This document shows, one piece after another, positions 1 through 11,625 of a stretch of DNA of 64,000 bases (position 1 is its first letter; every line of letters starts with the position of its first letter). A model generated the notes under the pieces. That model saw only the letters and a list, made by a program, of their open reading frames with translations. It was not told the origin of the DNA and searched no databases. The stretch lies in assembly GCA_030761205.1 (NCBI GenBank), contig JAULJL010000004.1, positions 23,285,172-23,349,171 on the forward strand, given 5' to 3'. This stretch comes from Fremontodendron californicum. Lineage: Eukaryota > Streptophyta > Magnoliopsida > Malvales > Malvaceae. The position numbers and the translations under genes are program-made.

Positions 1-343
1 TTTTAATTAATTTTAAAATGTTTTACAAAACCGGTTTTAATAGGTGGCCGATCACACCTAGCTAAAAAAGATTGGTGGCGACTCCATGTCTTTTTATGAG
101 GCCGTTTTCATACCCTCGACCTTTTATTATTTCTAGAGGAATTAAGTCGTCTTATTCTCTACTTCTGTTTCCCCTCACTCGAACGGTTCCCCGTGATCCG
201 GGATCACGTACTGACACCTTCGTTTTTTTATAGAGGAATTAAGTCGACTTTTCCTCATTTTTTTTAATGTCACGCCTAAGGAAAACGAATAATAAAGTCT
301 TGCAACGAGACTTGTTGTTATGTTATTTTTTCTAGGGTTGCGA
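1..343 (+). mobile_element. 3' end of an Ogre/Tat-type LTR
   Basis: This stretch matches the last ~340 bases of the two large LTRs ending at 8379 and 26512, with the same order of blocks: the TTTTAATTAATTTTAAAATG start, GGTGGCCGATCACACC, and a TCTAGGGTTGCGA end. The expected CA terminus is replaced, so the end is decayed. It is the right edge of an element lying mostly left of the window, inserted into copia LTR copy A. Confidence 0.85.
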
Positions 344-845
344 AACTTTGATCTCATTCATATGAGTCACAAGAAGTGATGCCTATAGTAGGGTGATTTT
401 GGGTATGACATGAAGCATATGAAGGTAAATGAGAAGTCAAGAGATGATTCACCAATCCAAGTGATAATAAAGAGACATATCTTACTTGTTCTTGGCTTAG
501 GTTAACATGATTAAGTCTTTGGCTAAAGCATGAAAAACTTAGAATGTTGAGAACATTCAAGAATTCACTAATGTTATCAAAGAGATAGGAGAACTAATAT
601 GAAAGGTTTCATAAGTAGACACTGCACCATGCTTATGGCTATTCCGAGATATATGGTGAACGGACCGAATTGCACTAATAAACTGATCACTGAAAGGGTA
701 TGTCATATCACTATGACTTTCTAGCATTTAGGTGGTCATGATGGATTTCTAGATCCCACTCATGATCCTGAATATAAATTATTTTAACTTTAACTAGATT
801 ATAATTTATGTTTAATTGCCAACATGTTGGAAACATAATAGGTTA
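344..845 (+). mobile_element. copia-type LTR, copy A, left part
   Basis: The sequence aligns along its length with 27165-27640 and 30050-30510 and, reversed, with 56480-56960. Shared landmarks include GGGTATGACATGAAGCAT and CCAACATGTTGG. The LTR is interrupted by an Ogre/Tat element at 846 and resumes at 26513. No gene is present. Confidence 0.8.
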
Positions 846-1068
846 TGTAGACACCTAATTTTGTCCGGACCCCTAAATCAGGTACATTTTCTTCCTAAAT
901 TGATGTTTCAGAATGCTAAAAGGCTTTTCTCATCATGCAGGTGGTACTCCGAGGCTTAGTCTAAGAAAACAGACAGAAAAAGTCAAACTCAAAAATAAAA
1001 TGTCAACAAAAAAAAAGTCAACCCAAAAAAAGTCAACCTTGAAAAAGTCAACTACTGAAAAAGTCAAC

Positions 1069-2699
1069 TGTCACACCCCAAATTCAGGGCATGTGACCGG
1101 CCAGAGACAAGGTATGCCCCTGCCTCCAAAGCCTGAATATACCCACGAAACCAAATCAAACAAAATTTCAGCATAATCTCGCCCTACATGGGGGTTTGCC
1201 GCTCAATCATCAACATTTGCAATGTAATAATCATCAACACATGACATCTCGGTTTGGACACCTCCGATAGGGAGTAACCAAGATGCCACGTTGCAGACTC
1301 AACCTTTATAACATCTTATATACACACATACAGTCATATTATATCATAATGGCATAAGCATCACTAGATCATACTAGGCCTCCGTGGCCGTTATACATCT
1401 ACATCACTTAGATACACCAGTTTACAAAATATAAAGTACATATACATCATACACAGAACGCGTAGGACCCATGATACCCTAGTGACTGCAAAATGTATCC
1501 CAGCATCACCACTGCTTACCACGTCTTGGGTCAATCCGCTTACCATAATTATACGGGCGGCTAGCTATCCGAAACCTGGGAAGAGCTTGGTCTATCAAGA
1601 TCTAAAAAAGAATGAAAATAAATGGAGGAGAGAGAAAGCTTGGAAGCAAGCTTCCATGGCTTTCCCTATTTATTTCTCTCTTTTCTGGTTTTCACGTGAA
1701 AAATGGGGAGGTAGAAGTCTGATTTTCAGACTTAATAAGTGGACCATGGTCAAATGACCATTTTGCCCCTGTTTTGTCTTTTAGTACCTTAGCAGGCCAA
1801 CATGAAATTTTAACGTTTGGAAGCTCATTTTTCATTTTTCTTGACACGGATATGTTCCAAATATGATAATATACTGTTATGCATGTTCCGGTATTTTTTT
1901 TGATATCCCGAAACCCAAATCCGGGCCTCAGAGCGCTAACGGGTCAACATTTTTCGGTTTTAGCTTCGATTTTTGTTCTGATTCACCAGTAGCTTGCTAA
2001 CATCATTTTATGTCTATATTAATCTATTGATCAATTTAAAACCTTTTTCGGACTTTCCCGCGGTCAGTTCTCGATTTTCATTCCTTTAGGTTACTTAAGG
2101 ACGTATCCGGTTTCAACTCCGTTTTTTATTTTTCTTGTCATATTCATAATCCTCATATGTTATAACATATGTCCATGTGTTCGGATCAATTTCAAAAAAT
2201 CCCGAACTATGTTTTTACGACAATTTACACTAGCATCACTAAATGACGAATTAGACGATTTTAGCTATCAGATTTGATTTTAATGTCCAATTTTTAATCC
2301 AAACATCATATTATGATCCTATATGATCACTTAGTCCATTGGTACCATTTACGGACTAAAAACAAAATTTTGGGTAAAATTACCAAAATACCCTTGTTGA
2401 CATTTTACCGATTTTTCTGCCGATTCATGTTCTAACACTCCCAAATAATGTTATATCACATATCAAGACTATGTGAAGTTAAATTATCATATTTTACAAA
2501 CTTTTCCCTATCCCGACTTTTAGTCAATTTGGGGTTAAATCATTTAATCACACGATTAAACCCTCACTCTATAATTTATCATACAACATGTGTACCACAT
2601 GGTAGCCCATCTTTTCTATAGGCATTTCAAAGTTTAACCTCGAGCCATCCGCATGTTATAATTGCCTCGAATTGATCTCATACTTACGAGGGTCTTACA
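1069..2699. mobile_element. solo LTR nested in the Ogre 5' LTR
   Basis: The insert starts TGTCACACCCC and ends GGTCTTACA (TG...CA). It is flanked by a perfect 5-base duplication TCAAC (1064-1068 and 2700-2704). The partner LTR at about 20805 shows the uninterrupted site. There is no internal domain and no second LTR, so it is a solo LTR left by LTR-LTR recombination. The TGTCACACCC start is common among plant Ty3-gypsy LTRs, but the lineage is not proven. Confidence 0.85.
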
Positions 2700-3180
2700 T
2701 CAACCCACTTTCAAAATCAAGATTTGAGGTTCAATTGAAAAACGGTGAAAGAATTTTGATAATCCGAGGTCTACATTAAAAGATATGGAGGTCAAAAGTT
2801 AGGTTACGAGATTCAGTAGAAAGGAAACCCTAATTCGAGAAATTAGGGGAAAAGTGCTTAAACGATCAAATTGGTCAGAGTTGAAGGTCTCAAATGAAAG
2901 ATAAGCACTGACTACGGGTAATGGAGAAGCCATTTGGAAGAAAAACTGATTGAAAAGTCAATTCGGAAGAAAATCGAGAATTAGGGTTTTTTGGTGGATT
3001 TCGGTGAAATTTGGAAGAATTACAGAAATGGCCCGATTTCGAAGATCTAAAGCCCTTAATTGATGAGAAATGATTAAACAAGGATAGCCCAAGGCTCAGT
3101 TTGAAGAAAATCTGAAAATCGGACTTGTTTTGAGAAAAACCCGATTGGAGGCAAAAGGGCAAAATTGGAAAATATGGGAA

Positions 3181-3780
3181 AAATAGCAAATGAACTCCAA
3201 AAATTCTGAAAATTTGCAAATCTCATTATTAAACCATTTCGAAGAGATTGGCGAAAGAAAATCTTGATTCGAAGTTCGTTTGCAAAATAGCCAAATACCC
3301 GGTCTCCTATGTAGTAATTCAAGCAGATAAATCCCGGAAAAATAGCAAACGAGTTCCAAAATTTTTGAAAATTTGCAAATCCCATTTTTAAATTGTTTGG
3401 AAGAGATTGGCGAAAGAAAATCTTGATTCGGAGTTCATTTGAAAAATGGCCAAATCTTGGGTCCCTTATGTAGTAATTTAAGCAGATAAATCCCGAAAAA
3501 TAGCAAATGAGCTCCAAAAATTATGAAAACTTCTAGATCACATTTTTTAATTATTTGGAAAATATTGGTGAAGAAAAATCTGGATTCGGAGCTCGTTTAA
3601 AAATGGTAAAGTTCAGGTGCATAAAAGGGGTAATTTCAGAAATAAATTCGAAATAAATAGCAAATGGACTCGAAAAATTTTGAAAACTTCCAAAATTTTA
3701 TTTTTTATCATTTTGAAAGTATTGAAAAAATAAAATTCGAATTTGGAGTCCGTTTGCTATTTATTTAGGTTCGGGGGGCA
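3181..3780. repeat. about four tandem ~158-bp units inside the LTR
   Basis: The anchor AAATAGCAAA recurs at 3181, 3340, 3498 and 3655, a spacing of 157-159. The text between anchors is similar (GAAAATTTGCAAATC, AGAGATTGGCGAAAG, AAGCAGATAAATCCC). The same array occurs in the 3' LTR (21284-21860) and, reversed, near 60760-61340. Units have diverged and carry no gene. Confidence 0.8.
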
Positions 3781-5415
3781 AAAAGGTGATTTCACCAAAG
3801 AAACCAAAAAGGGTAAATAATTGAGGAAAATATGAAAGAAGAAGGAATTGCTGGGATTTTTTCTTCCCTTGTTCAACCAACATAGAGGAGAATAAGGAAG
3901 CTTGAACAATTTAATTCCCTAGCCACTATCAAGCCACATGCTACCACTAACACCTTGCAAATGGTCCCCCTTTCATCCGATGGCTTAGGTGCCTTGTAGG
4001 AAAGTTGAATGCACCATCCAATGGCCAAATTTAAATGCCAAGATGAAATTTTTATTTGTCATAAAATAACCCTCATCTAATGGCCAAGAATGGAAGAAAA
4101 AAGATGAGCACAATTCATCCAAGGGTGAGCATCCATTCAGTTGAGCAAGGGAGTGCATGGGATTATCTCTTTTCATCCAATGGCTTAGGCCATCTACAAG
4201 GGCTGAGTAAACATGTTGAGGGCTGGATTTAATCTACAAGATGTCATTTTTATGTTGGCCTCATCCAATGACAAAGAATGGAAGAGCACAACTCATCCAA
4301 GGGTAGGCACTCAAGAGGGGCAAGCAAGGGAGTACATGGGATTGGTCCTCTTTTGCATCTAAGGGCTAAGGTTACTACAAGGGCTGAGTACACATCTTAA
4401 GGGATTCTATCAATTGGCAAGATGACAATTTTTATGTTGTCATCAAAATATCTTAATCTAAAGGCCAAGATTGGAGGAGAAAAAGTGCAATTCCCATCCA
4501 TGGACTAGGGGGCCATTTGGCCAAGGCTAAAGGGAGGAGGATGATTTCATTTTTTTGGAGGTTTTTTTTACTGGAAACAGTAGCTGATTTGGAAAAGAAA
4601 AAGGTTTTGAAAGAAAGAAAAAAAAAAGGTTTTCAATAGAGAGCTTGAAGGTAGTCATCTATACCAAGCTCTAGCCTAGCTTTCTTTTTGATTTCCATGG
4701 TGTTTTCTTGATTTTCTATCTTGTTTTCCTACTACATTTTTCATAGAAATAAATTTTTTAATTTTTAATTATGTTTTCATCTCTTCTTCTTCATTAAAAT
4801 GGTGGAAACAATTTTTTTTTATGGTTTCATGCTATAGCCGAATATGGCACATTTACTTGCCTTGTTTTTTTCTTTTTTTCTTCCTTACATGTTGTTATGA
4901 AAAATGATTTTTACAAGGTTTTTAGAGTATTCTAAGATTCTGTTTTTTTACAAAATATGAAGCAAAAAAGGTTGAAATGGCTACATGATCTTGGCTAGAC
5001 CAAGTGACCATGATTAGGAGAGAGGCTATGCCTATTTTTATCTACCATGAAGCTCACCTTATTTTCTGTTTTACATGGTTTATTTTCTGTTTTATTGAGA
5101 CGGAAAGGCTTCATGATCTTGGCAAGACAAAGTGATTATGGTTAGGTGAGAGGCTATGCCCATTTGATACCAACCATGGAGCTTAACTTTCCTTGTTTTA
5201 CTTACTAGTTTTGCTTGTTATTTGTTTTGTATGTCTATGTTAATCTTATATATATATGTTCTTTACATTATTTTCTATGCTATATTTACTTATATATTTA
5301 ATTTCCATGCTTGATATTGTATCCTTGCATATTCAACCATTGCTGTTCATATGCTCATGTTGTGCATTTTTTTATGTATCATATCTTACATGTTTGCATT
5401 TTCTTGGTTTTGTTT

Positions 5416-5715
5416 CATGACCATTCGACACTTCATTTTTGTATGCCTTGCATGTTCATTTTCCTTTTGCTTCTTAACTTGTTTGCATCTCCATGTCATG
5501 AACTTGTACATTTTGATTTTAGTATGCCATGTGCTTATGAAAATACTATGATAAAATGCCATCATTTTTTTTTCATGACCATTCGGCACTTCACTTTTTG
5601 TATGCCTTACATGTGCATTTTCCTTTTGTTTCTTAACTTGCTTGCATTTTTATGTCATGAGCTTGTGCATTTTGATTTTAGTATGTTATATGCTTATGAA
5701 AATGTCATGACATTA
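5416..5715. repeat. direct repeat, two units of 158 bp
   Basis: Two adjacent copies begin CATGACCATTCG at 5416 and 5574. Both contain TTTTCCTTTTG, TTCTTAACTTG and TTTTGATTTTAGTA in the same order. The pair is also present in the 3' LTR (about 23527-23830). Open frames across it are a by-product of the repeat. Confidence 0.75.
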
Positions 5716-8382
5716 TGCATCTTAACATGATTTGTCATGTACTTGTGTCATTTACTAAATAGGATTGCATTAGAGTTTCATGTGATCATTTGGCCTCTTC
5801 ATGCACCCCTTGCCTTGTCATGCATTTTGTTTAGGTAACATGCTTTGCATTATCATATCTTGAAATTGTGTATTGGTTACTGTTTGTTCCAGCATTGACA
5901 TTAGTTTCATGGGTCATTGTATGTTCATAGTAGTGCTATGCATGTTCATTACATTTTAGATCTAGGCCATATTGGTATCGCCATGCATATTGAGTCTTAA
6001 ATCACATTGGTATTGTCTTGCATTACTATGCTACTTAGGTCTCAGGTCATATTAGCATTTTCAGGCATACTCATAACATATTAGGTCCAAGTCATATTTG
6101 CATTATCAAGCATTGCAAGCATATTTAGTTAGGATAGCATTTATTGCCATGCAAATTCATGCTAGGCATTTAGGTTGTCTTGAATTATCATGCATTTCCT
6201 TTACCATTTAGACCATACATTTCATTTGTTGTATGTTCATGCATCCTATGTCATTGCCACTTGATTTGTGACTTGGGCCAATTAATGGCTCAAATTCATG
6301 CCCTCTTGAGCATACTTATGGAAAATTAAGGAATTGTCAAATCTATTATTCTACCTTTGTGATTTTTTTACTTAGCCAATTTTTGTTCAAGGTTTTTAAA
6401 TGTTTAGCTACTGTCCTTAGGTCTTTAGGATAATCTCCAATAATTTTTACTTTGATTTTTGAATGACTTTATCAAAGGCAAAAAATGTGTTTTGACAAAA
6501 CAATTTTTTTCACCCACTACTCAAACATCTCCGATTTGTCTGGGTAATCATATTTAATCAAAAAATTAAGAAACTTTTTTCTCGTGTAGTTTTACATGTT
6601 CTGAGTCTCCAATATTTGTTTTATATTTTTTTGAATTTTTAAAAATAGGCTAAAAAATCGTGTGACAAAACCGGACAGTAAAGGCAGATTTGAAATCAAA
6701 AGAGGAGTAATGGTTGAATTTGGCTAAGGCATTTAGAGGGGGTTGGTTAGAAGATTTAGCTACTGTCTTAGGGTAGTTTCTAAGCCTTTTTAAACTTTAA
6801 AAGTGATTTTATAAATCTCGAGTTAATGGTGGTCAAGTCCGGGATTTTAAACATAGGAAATTAGAGCCATTTTAAAAGGGTTTGGTAAGGGTTTTAATTT
6901 TTATTCAAGTTTTCCTCAAAATTGTTTTCAAACAATCACAAAGTTTTGTTTTTTAGAAAATCTAATTTGACATATTTTCCTAAGGTAGCAGGATATCTTT
7001 TTAGATATACGGATTTCTTTATTTAGGGGAAAAAAAACATTTTCATGCATTGCATTTTCCATGTTCATGTATTTTATTTAAATGTGTGATTTTTGCTATG
7101 ATATTTTCCATGGTATTATTTCTATTTTAATTCACAATTTATGATCTTATAATTGTTTGCCATATGATTTTGAATGTTTCATGATATCCTATGCTTTTTA
7201 TTTAGTTATTTTTGTCATATTGTTTAGCATATACTATGTTCATGAATTATTATTTATATTTTCATTTTCATACATATTATATGTTAGTATTATTTTAATT
7301 TCATGTCATTTATTGTCATTTAGATCATATTCCATGTCATTTAGGTTCTTTTATTTATAACATGCCATGTCATTTAAAATATGCCATATCATTTAAAAAT
7401 TGCCATGTCATTTTAAATCATTTTATCTCATTTAGAATATACCATGATACTTAGGACTTTTCATTTCACCTAGAATATACTATGTCATTTAAATTATGTC
7501 ATATCATTTAGGTTGCATTATATTATCTAGACTTTGCGATGTCATTTTATTTATGTCATACATGTTCATGTTCATATTTTTAAATGTTTTGAAAAAGATA
7601 ATGATTTTCAATAAAAATAAAGATATTCCCGAGTTAAAATAATTCATGAGTTCTCTACCGGGTTTTCTGGAGGGAATATCATCAATTATCATTAATAAAG
7701 AAATATCTTTCTTTTAAAAAACAAGAATGATTCGGAAAGTTTTTCAAATGAATAAAAATTTTTATATTTTGCCAATTTTGTCGGTGAAAGTAGGAAAATT
7801 TTAAATTAATAAATTCCGGATCATTTTCAATTAAAAATGGAATTATTTTTCTTAAAATTGGGAATTAACTTGAAATACTAAATTAAAAACCAACTTTTTA
7901 CCGAGACTTGAGATAACACATGATTAATAAGGTACCGATTTATATGGGCGTTGTGGGGGTGCTAATCCTTCCCCGCATGTAACTGACTCCCGAACCCGTT
8001 TCTTTGATTTCTCTGGTTTATAACGCAGACTTGAAATTGGTTTAAAAATGTTTTAATTAATTTTAAAATGTTTTATAAAATCAGTTTTACTAGGTGGCCG
8101 ATCACACCTAGCTAAAAAAGATTGGTGGCGACTCCATGTCTTTTTACGAGGCCGTTTTCATACCCTCGACCTTTTATTTCAATCTAGAGGAATTAAGTCG
8201 TCTTTTCCTCTACTTCTGTTTCTCCCTCACTCGAACGGGTCTCCGCGATCGAGATCATGTATCGACACCTTCGTTTTTCTAGAGGAATTAAGTCGACTTC
8301 TCCTTTTTTTTTAATGTGACGCCTAACAAATAAATAAAGTCTCGCGATGAGGCCTTGTTATATTTTTTAGGTTGCGACAGCT

Positions 8383-8401
8383 TGGCGACTCCGCTGGGGA
8401 C
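8383..8401 (+). other. primer binding site of the Ogre/Tat element
   Basis: TGGCGACTCCGCTGGGGAC lies three bases after the LTR end (8379). It begins with TGG, the complement of a tRNA CCA end, and is GC-rich in an AT-rich setting. Ogre elements are reported to use a tRNA-Arg primer; I have not verified that assignment here. Confidence 0.85.
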
Positions 8402-9348
8402 TTTAGAGAGTAAGGCCTAGAATTAGTCGTGTGTTATCTAAGTCTCGATTTTGTTGGTTTAATTGGTATTTAATTTTAATTCCCATTTTTTTAAAAATAA
8501 TAAAGAGAATTTTGAAAATAATAAAATGTTTTAAATATGTCCATCTTCATATGCATGCATATTATTATTTGTTCTTTGTTTATTTTGTTGCGTATATTTA
8601 TATGTTTGCTTGACTGATGCTTTACATTGTTTGATTTTAGTGAGGTATTTAGAATAAGGGGTGTAGAATAGGTGGTGACAGGTTTGTTTTGTTCCTCCGC
8701 ACACACTATATTTCCATTTGCATAACATGAACTCTCTACCCGGGTTCCGTCCTTTTAAGTTGGGGTAAAGTAACTACGCCTTCGTGATGATCCTCCGTAT
8801 GGGCTAGTGAAACACTTTTGGAGTATAAAGTACCTAATGCCTTCGTGATAATCCTCTTACGGGCATAGGAAAATATACTCTAACGAATTGAACTCTCTTT
8901 TATCGGGGTGCCTTACTAGCCTTCACAAGCGACAGTGAGGAACAATTCGGGGCCTTAGAACCGATTCACCTTCATATAGTGAACCTAGACGAAGCCATAA
9001 CAATTTCTGTTAGATACTCGAAGTTTAAGAACACATGGAGGAACATTTCCAATCTTTTACCATATTTCTATATGTTAGATTTTACAAATTGGGTGATGAT
9101 GAATGAACATCATATCGCTCGTAATAAATTTATTATCTTGTCCCAAAGGCGTCGTAATGCCGAAGCTCTATTAAAATTTTCGAGACATTGTTTAAAAAAA
9201 AGCATGTTGTTATTTATGTTATATTTGTGAATTCATTTCTTTACTAATCTATTTCTTTCTGCTTTCTTTTCTTTGACATGCATCATAGACATCATCATAT
9301 ACTTGGAGTTTATTGGCCTCGGGATAGTCATAAACCCAAAGAACTTTC
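8402..9348 (+). other. 5' untranslated internal region of the Ogre element
   Basis: No gene is supported here. Two similar segments near 8765-8800 and 8825-8870 share the text CTTCGTGATRATCCTC, a small local duplication. The region is the leader between the primer binding site and ORF1. Confidence 0.6.
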
Positions 9349-11040
9349 ATGGAGTGTCAGGTTATTTCAGTGATAGAAGATCATGCAGTAGTCAGGGTAC
9401 GATCGGAAAAAGATCAGAGGGAGGATGGTGATTGCCTGAAGAAAGATTATGTGTTAGTATTGCCGGAAAGGGTCAAAGTGGATTCTAGATAGAATAATCT
9501 CCGAGGGTTAGCCGATATTTGGAATCAGTGGAATGCATCAGAGAAAGAAGCCTTCACTCAAAAATATGGAGAAATAGCACTCTTAATTCCAATTCGGGTC
9601 AATAGTGGGTTGATTCAGACTATGGTACAGTTTTGGAATCCTGCTTATAGATGTTTCACTTTTAACAAGGAGGATATGACCCTACTGATTGAAGAATATT
9701 CAACACTGTTACGTATTGAATGTCCTAATCCTGATCGGTTATATTTGAAGGAAGTGAAACCTTCAGGTTTTAAGAAGAAAGTGGCTAGGATCACAGGAAT
9801 GGATACAACATGGGTTGAGAGTCATGTGGATACAAAGCAGAAAACTGGCTGCATTCTGTGGGAAACTCTCCGACAGTTGATATTGGGTTATTCCGAGAAA
9901 GAAAAAGCCAAGGACATCTTCGCTCTAGCCATCTACAGATTAATCATATTCCCAAAGATATTGGGTCATGTGGATATAGCCGTGTTTGATTTCTTTGAAA
10001 AGTTGGAATAGAAGATCAACCCATCTCCGGCCATCCTAGCTGAAACTATCCGATCTTTGAATTTTTGTAAAAGGGAAGGACAAGGGAGAATCAAGGGGTG
10101 TGTACAACTCCTTTGTATTTGCATTCAAAGTCACTTTTGGAAGATAGAAAATGTTTCCTTCAAACCGTACATGAAGTCTTTAGTTCCGAATAGGGAATTC
10201 CTTCAAAATGATTGGCCTGAAGACGGGGATAAAGAGAAATGGGTCAACATGTTCCGGAATCTAAAAGGGGAGATGGTGACTTGGAGAGCTCCATGGATGG
10301 TTCCTATGCCGATTATGTACAAATGTGGGGACAACTCGGGAGTTCCACTACTCGAAATTTGGGGGTCTGTGAGTTATGCGCCTTTGTTGGTGTAAAGATA
10401 GGTTGAGTCTTGGCAATTCACACTCGTGACTCATAATCTAGGATCATCAGAGTTCACTTATGGGGAAGACGGATATTCTGGAAAGGTGCGGGCAATGATT
10501 GAAGCATGGAAGAAAACTCACCGGATAAAAGATATGCCGACATCGTCATACCTGATTACTTGGTATGGAGGGAATTAAAGGTTAATGATAGGCTATTGAC
10601 ATCAGATGGGGAAGAGGTCCAGTTCATGAATTCGCCACCAAGGGAAATGCCATCAGAGTTAGATATCGTAAAGGCAGAATTTGAAAAAGAAAAGGCCCAG
10701 ATGAGCAAGGAGATTGCCCGACTACAAGAAGAGCTTGAGGACATGAAAAATAGGGAATCAGAGAAAAGGAAAAGATCAAGAGAGAAAGGGACACTGCTAA
10801 AGGCGATATTCAGGAATTACATTTGGAGAATAAGAGGTACCGCTTTGAGCTCAGATTTGAGGGGACTCTCAAGACTTCAGGGGAGTGGGAGCAAGAAGTC
10901 AAAAACCTCAAGAAGGAGAATAACTACTAGAAAGAGAAAGCGAAGCATGAGGAAGCCCCAGCCAATCAACTGGGGAAGCAAGTTAAGGAAAGCTTACACG
11001 GTGATACTTTTGCTGAAGCGTCAAGGGGCCGTGAACAAGT
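9349..11040 (+). pseudogene. Ogre/Tat ORF1 (DUF7745-type), disrupted
   Basis: Ogre-lineage elements carry an extra ORF between the PBS and gag, of unknown function. Here it starts at ATG 9349 and reads in one frame through FWNPAYRCFTFNKEDM, EEYSTLLR and FKKKVARITGM, which I recognise as the domain often named DUF7745 in plant annotations. In-frame stops occur at 9490-9492, 10009-10011 and 10393-10395. A frameshift near 10505 moves the frame to one reading DIVIPDYLVWRELKVND, and another near 10770 is followed by a predicted coiled coil rich in K and E. The protein cannot be made. The family assignment rests on motif recognition, and a diverged relative lies at 53990-54740. Confidence 0.8.
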
Positions 11041-11625
11041 AGGGGTCAGATTGAAGAGCAGGGCAATCAAAAGAAGACTGTAAAAGAAAGTCCAAGATCC
11101 GAGGAAGTCACTATAGGACTAATTTTGTAATAGCACTTTGAAAGATGAATTACAGACTTATCTTAGACAGTGATCCTTTTATTCTATCTGTGATGTATTT
11201 AGTTCCAGGAAATCAATGAAAGACCGTTTGGTTGAAATTATCCCGGGGCCAATACATTTAAATGCATTCACATTTTATATATTTTGTTTGTTCATTTGTA
11301 CATTTACTCATATTTATAATCATTCATTTTTGAAATTCGTTTATGTTCATACACTTAACCACTTATTTATTTCTTTTACTTGTTCATTCATTCATATTCA
11401 TACACTTAACCACTTATTTATTTCTTTTACTTGTTCATTCATTCATATTCATACATTTAACCACTCATTTATTCATTTCGCTTGTTCATTCATTTTTTCG
11501 TATTCATATACGTAGTCATGTACATATCCATTTTATTTGATTCAATCATTCACATTTAGTCATACATTCATTCATTCATTCATTCTTATAAAACATAAAA
11601 AAGGATATGTCAATAATTTTAATTC
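11041..11625 (+). repeat. ORF1-gag spacer with 51-bp tandem repeats
   Basis: Within this spacer three units of 51 bases start with CATACA at 11348, 11399 and 11450 and share TTAACCACT and TTGTTCATTCATT. Because 51 is divisible by three, open frames run through the array, but the products are low-complexity and not credible genes. The remainder is T-rich and uninformative. Confidence 0.75.

Larger units (their letters stand above)
846..8379 (+). repeat. 5' LTR of the Ogre/Tat element
   Basis: It starts TGTAGACACCTAATTTTGTC and ends GGTTGCGACA, matching 20618-26512. At 7534 bases it is longer than its partner (5895) because a 1631-base solo LTR sits inside (1069-2699). The short ORFs inside are AT-rich and low complexity, recur in the other LTR and match no protein I recognise, so none is called as a gene. 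Confidence 0.92.

Noticed and set aside
5311..5730. 139-codon ORF in the Ogre 5' LTR, with similar ORFs at 23326-23841
   Set aside because: It is low-complexity, F-, C- and H-rich, produced by the 158-bp repeat, and the equivalent frames lie inside both LTRs.
8383..8401. GC-rich tRNA-like segment considered as a tRNA gene fragment
   Set aside because: It is the primer binding site; no tRNA body or Pol III boxes are present.
8979..9230. 83-codon ORF upstream of Ogre ORF1
   Set aside because: It shows no similarity to ORF1 or any known family and lies in the leader; ORF1 is better started at 9349.
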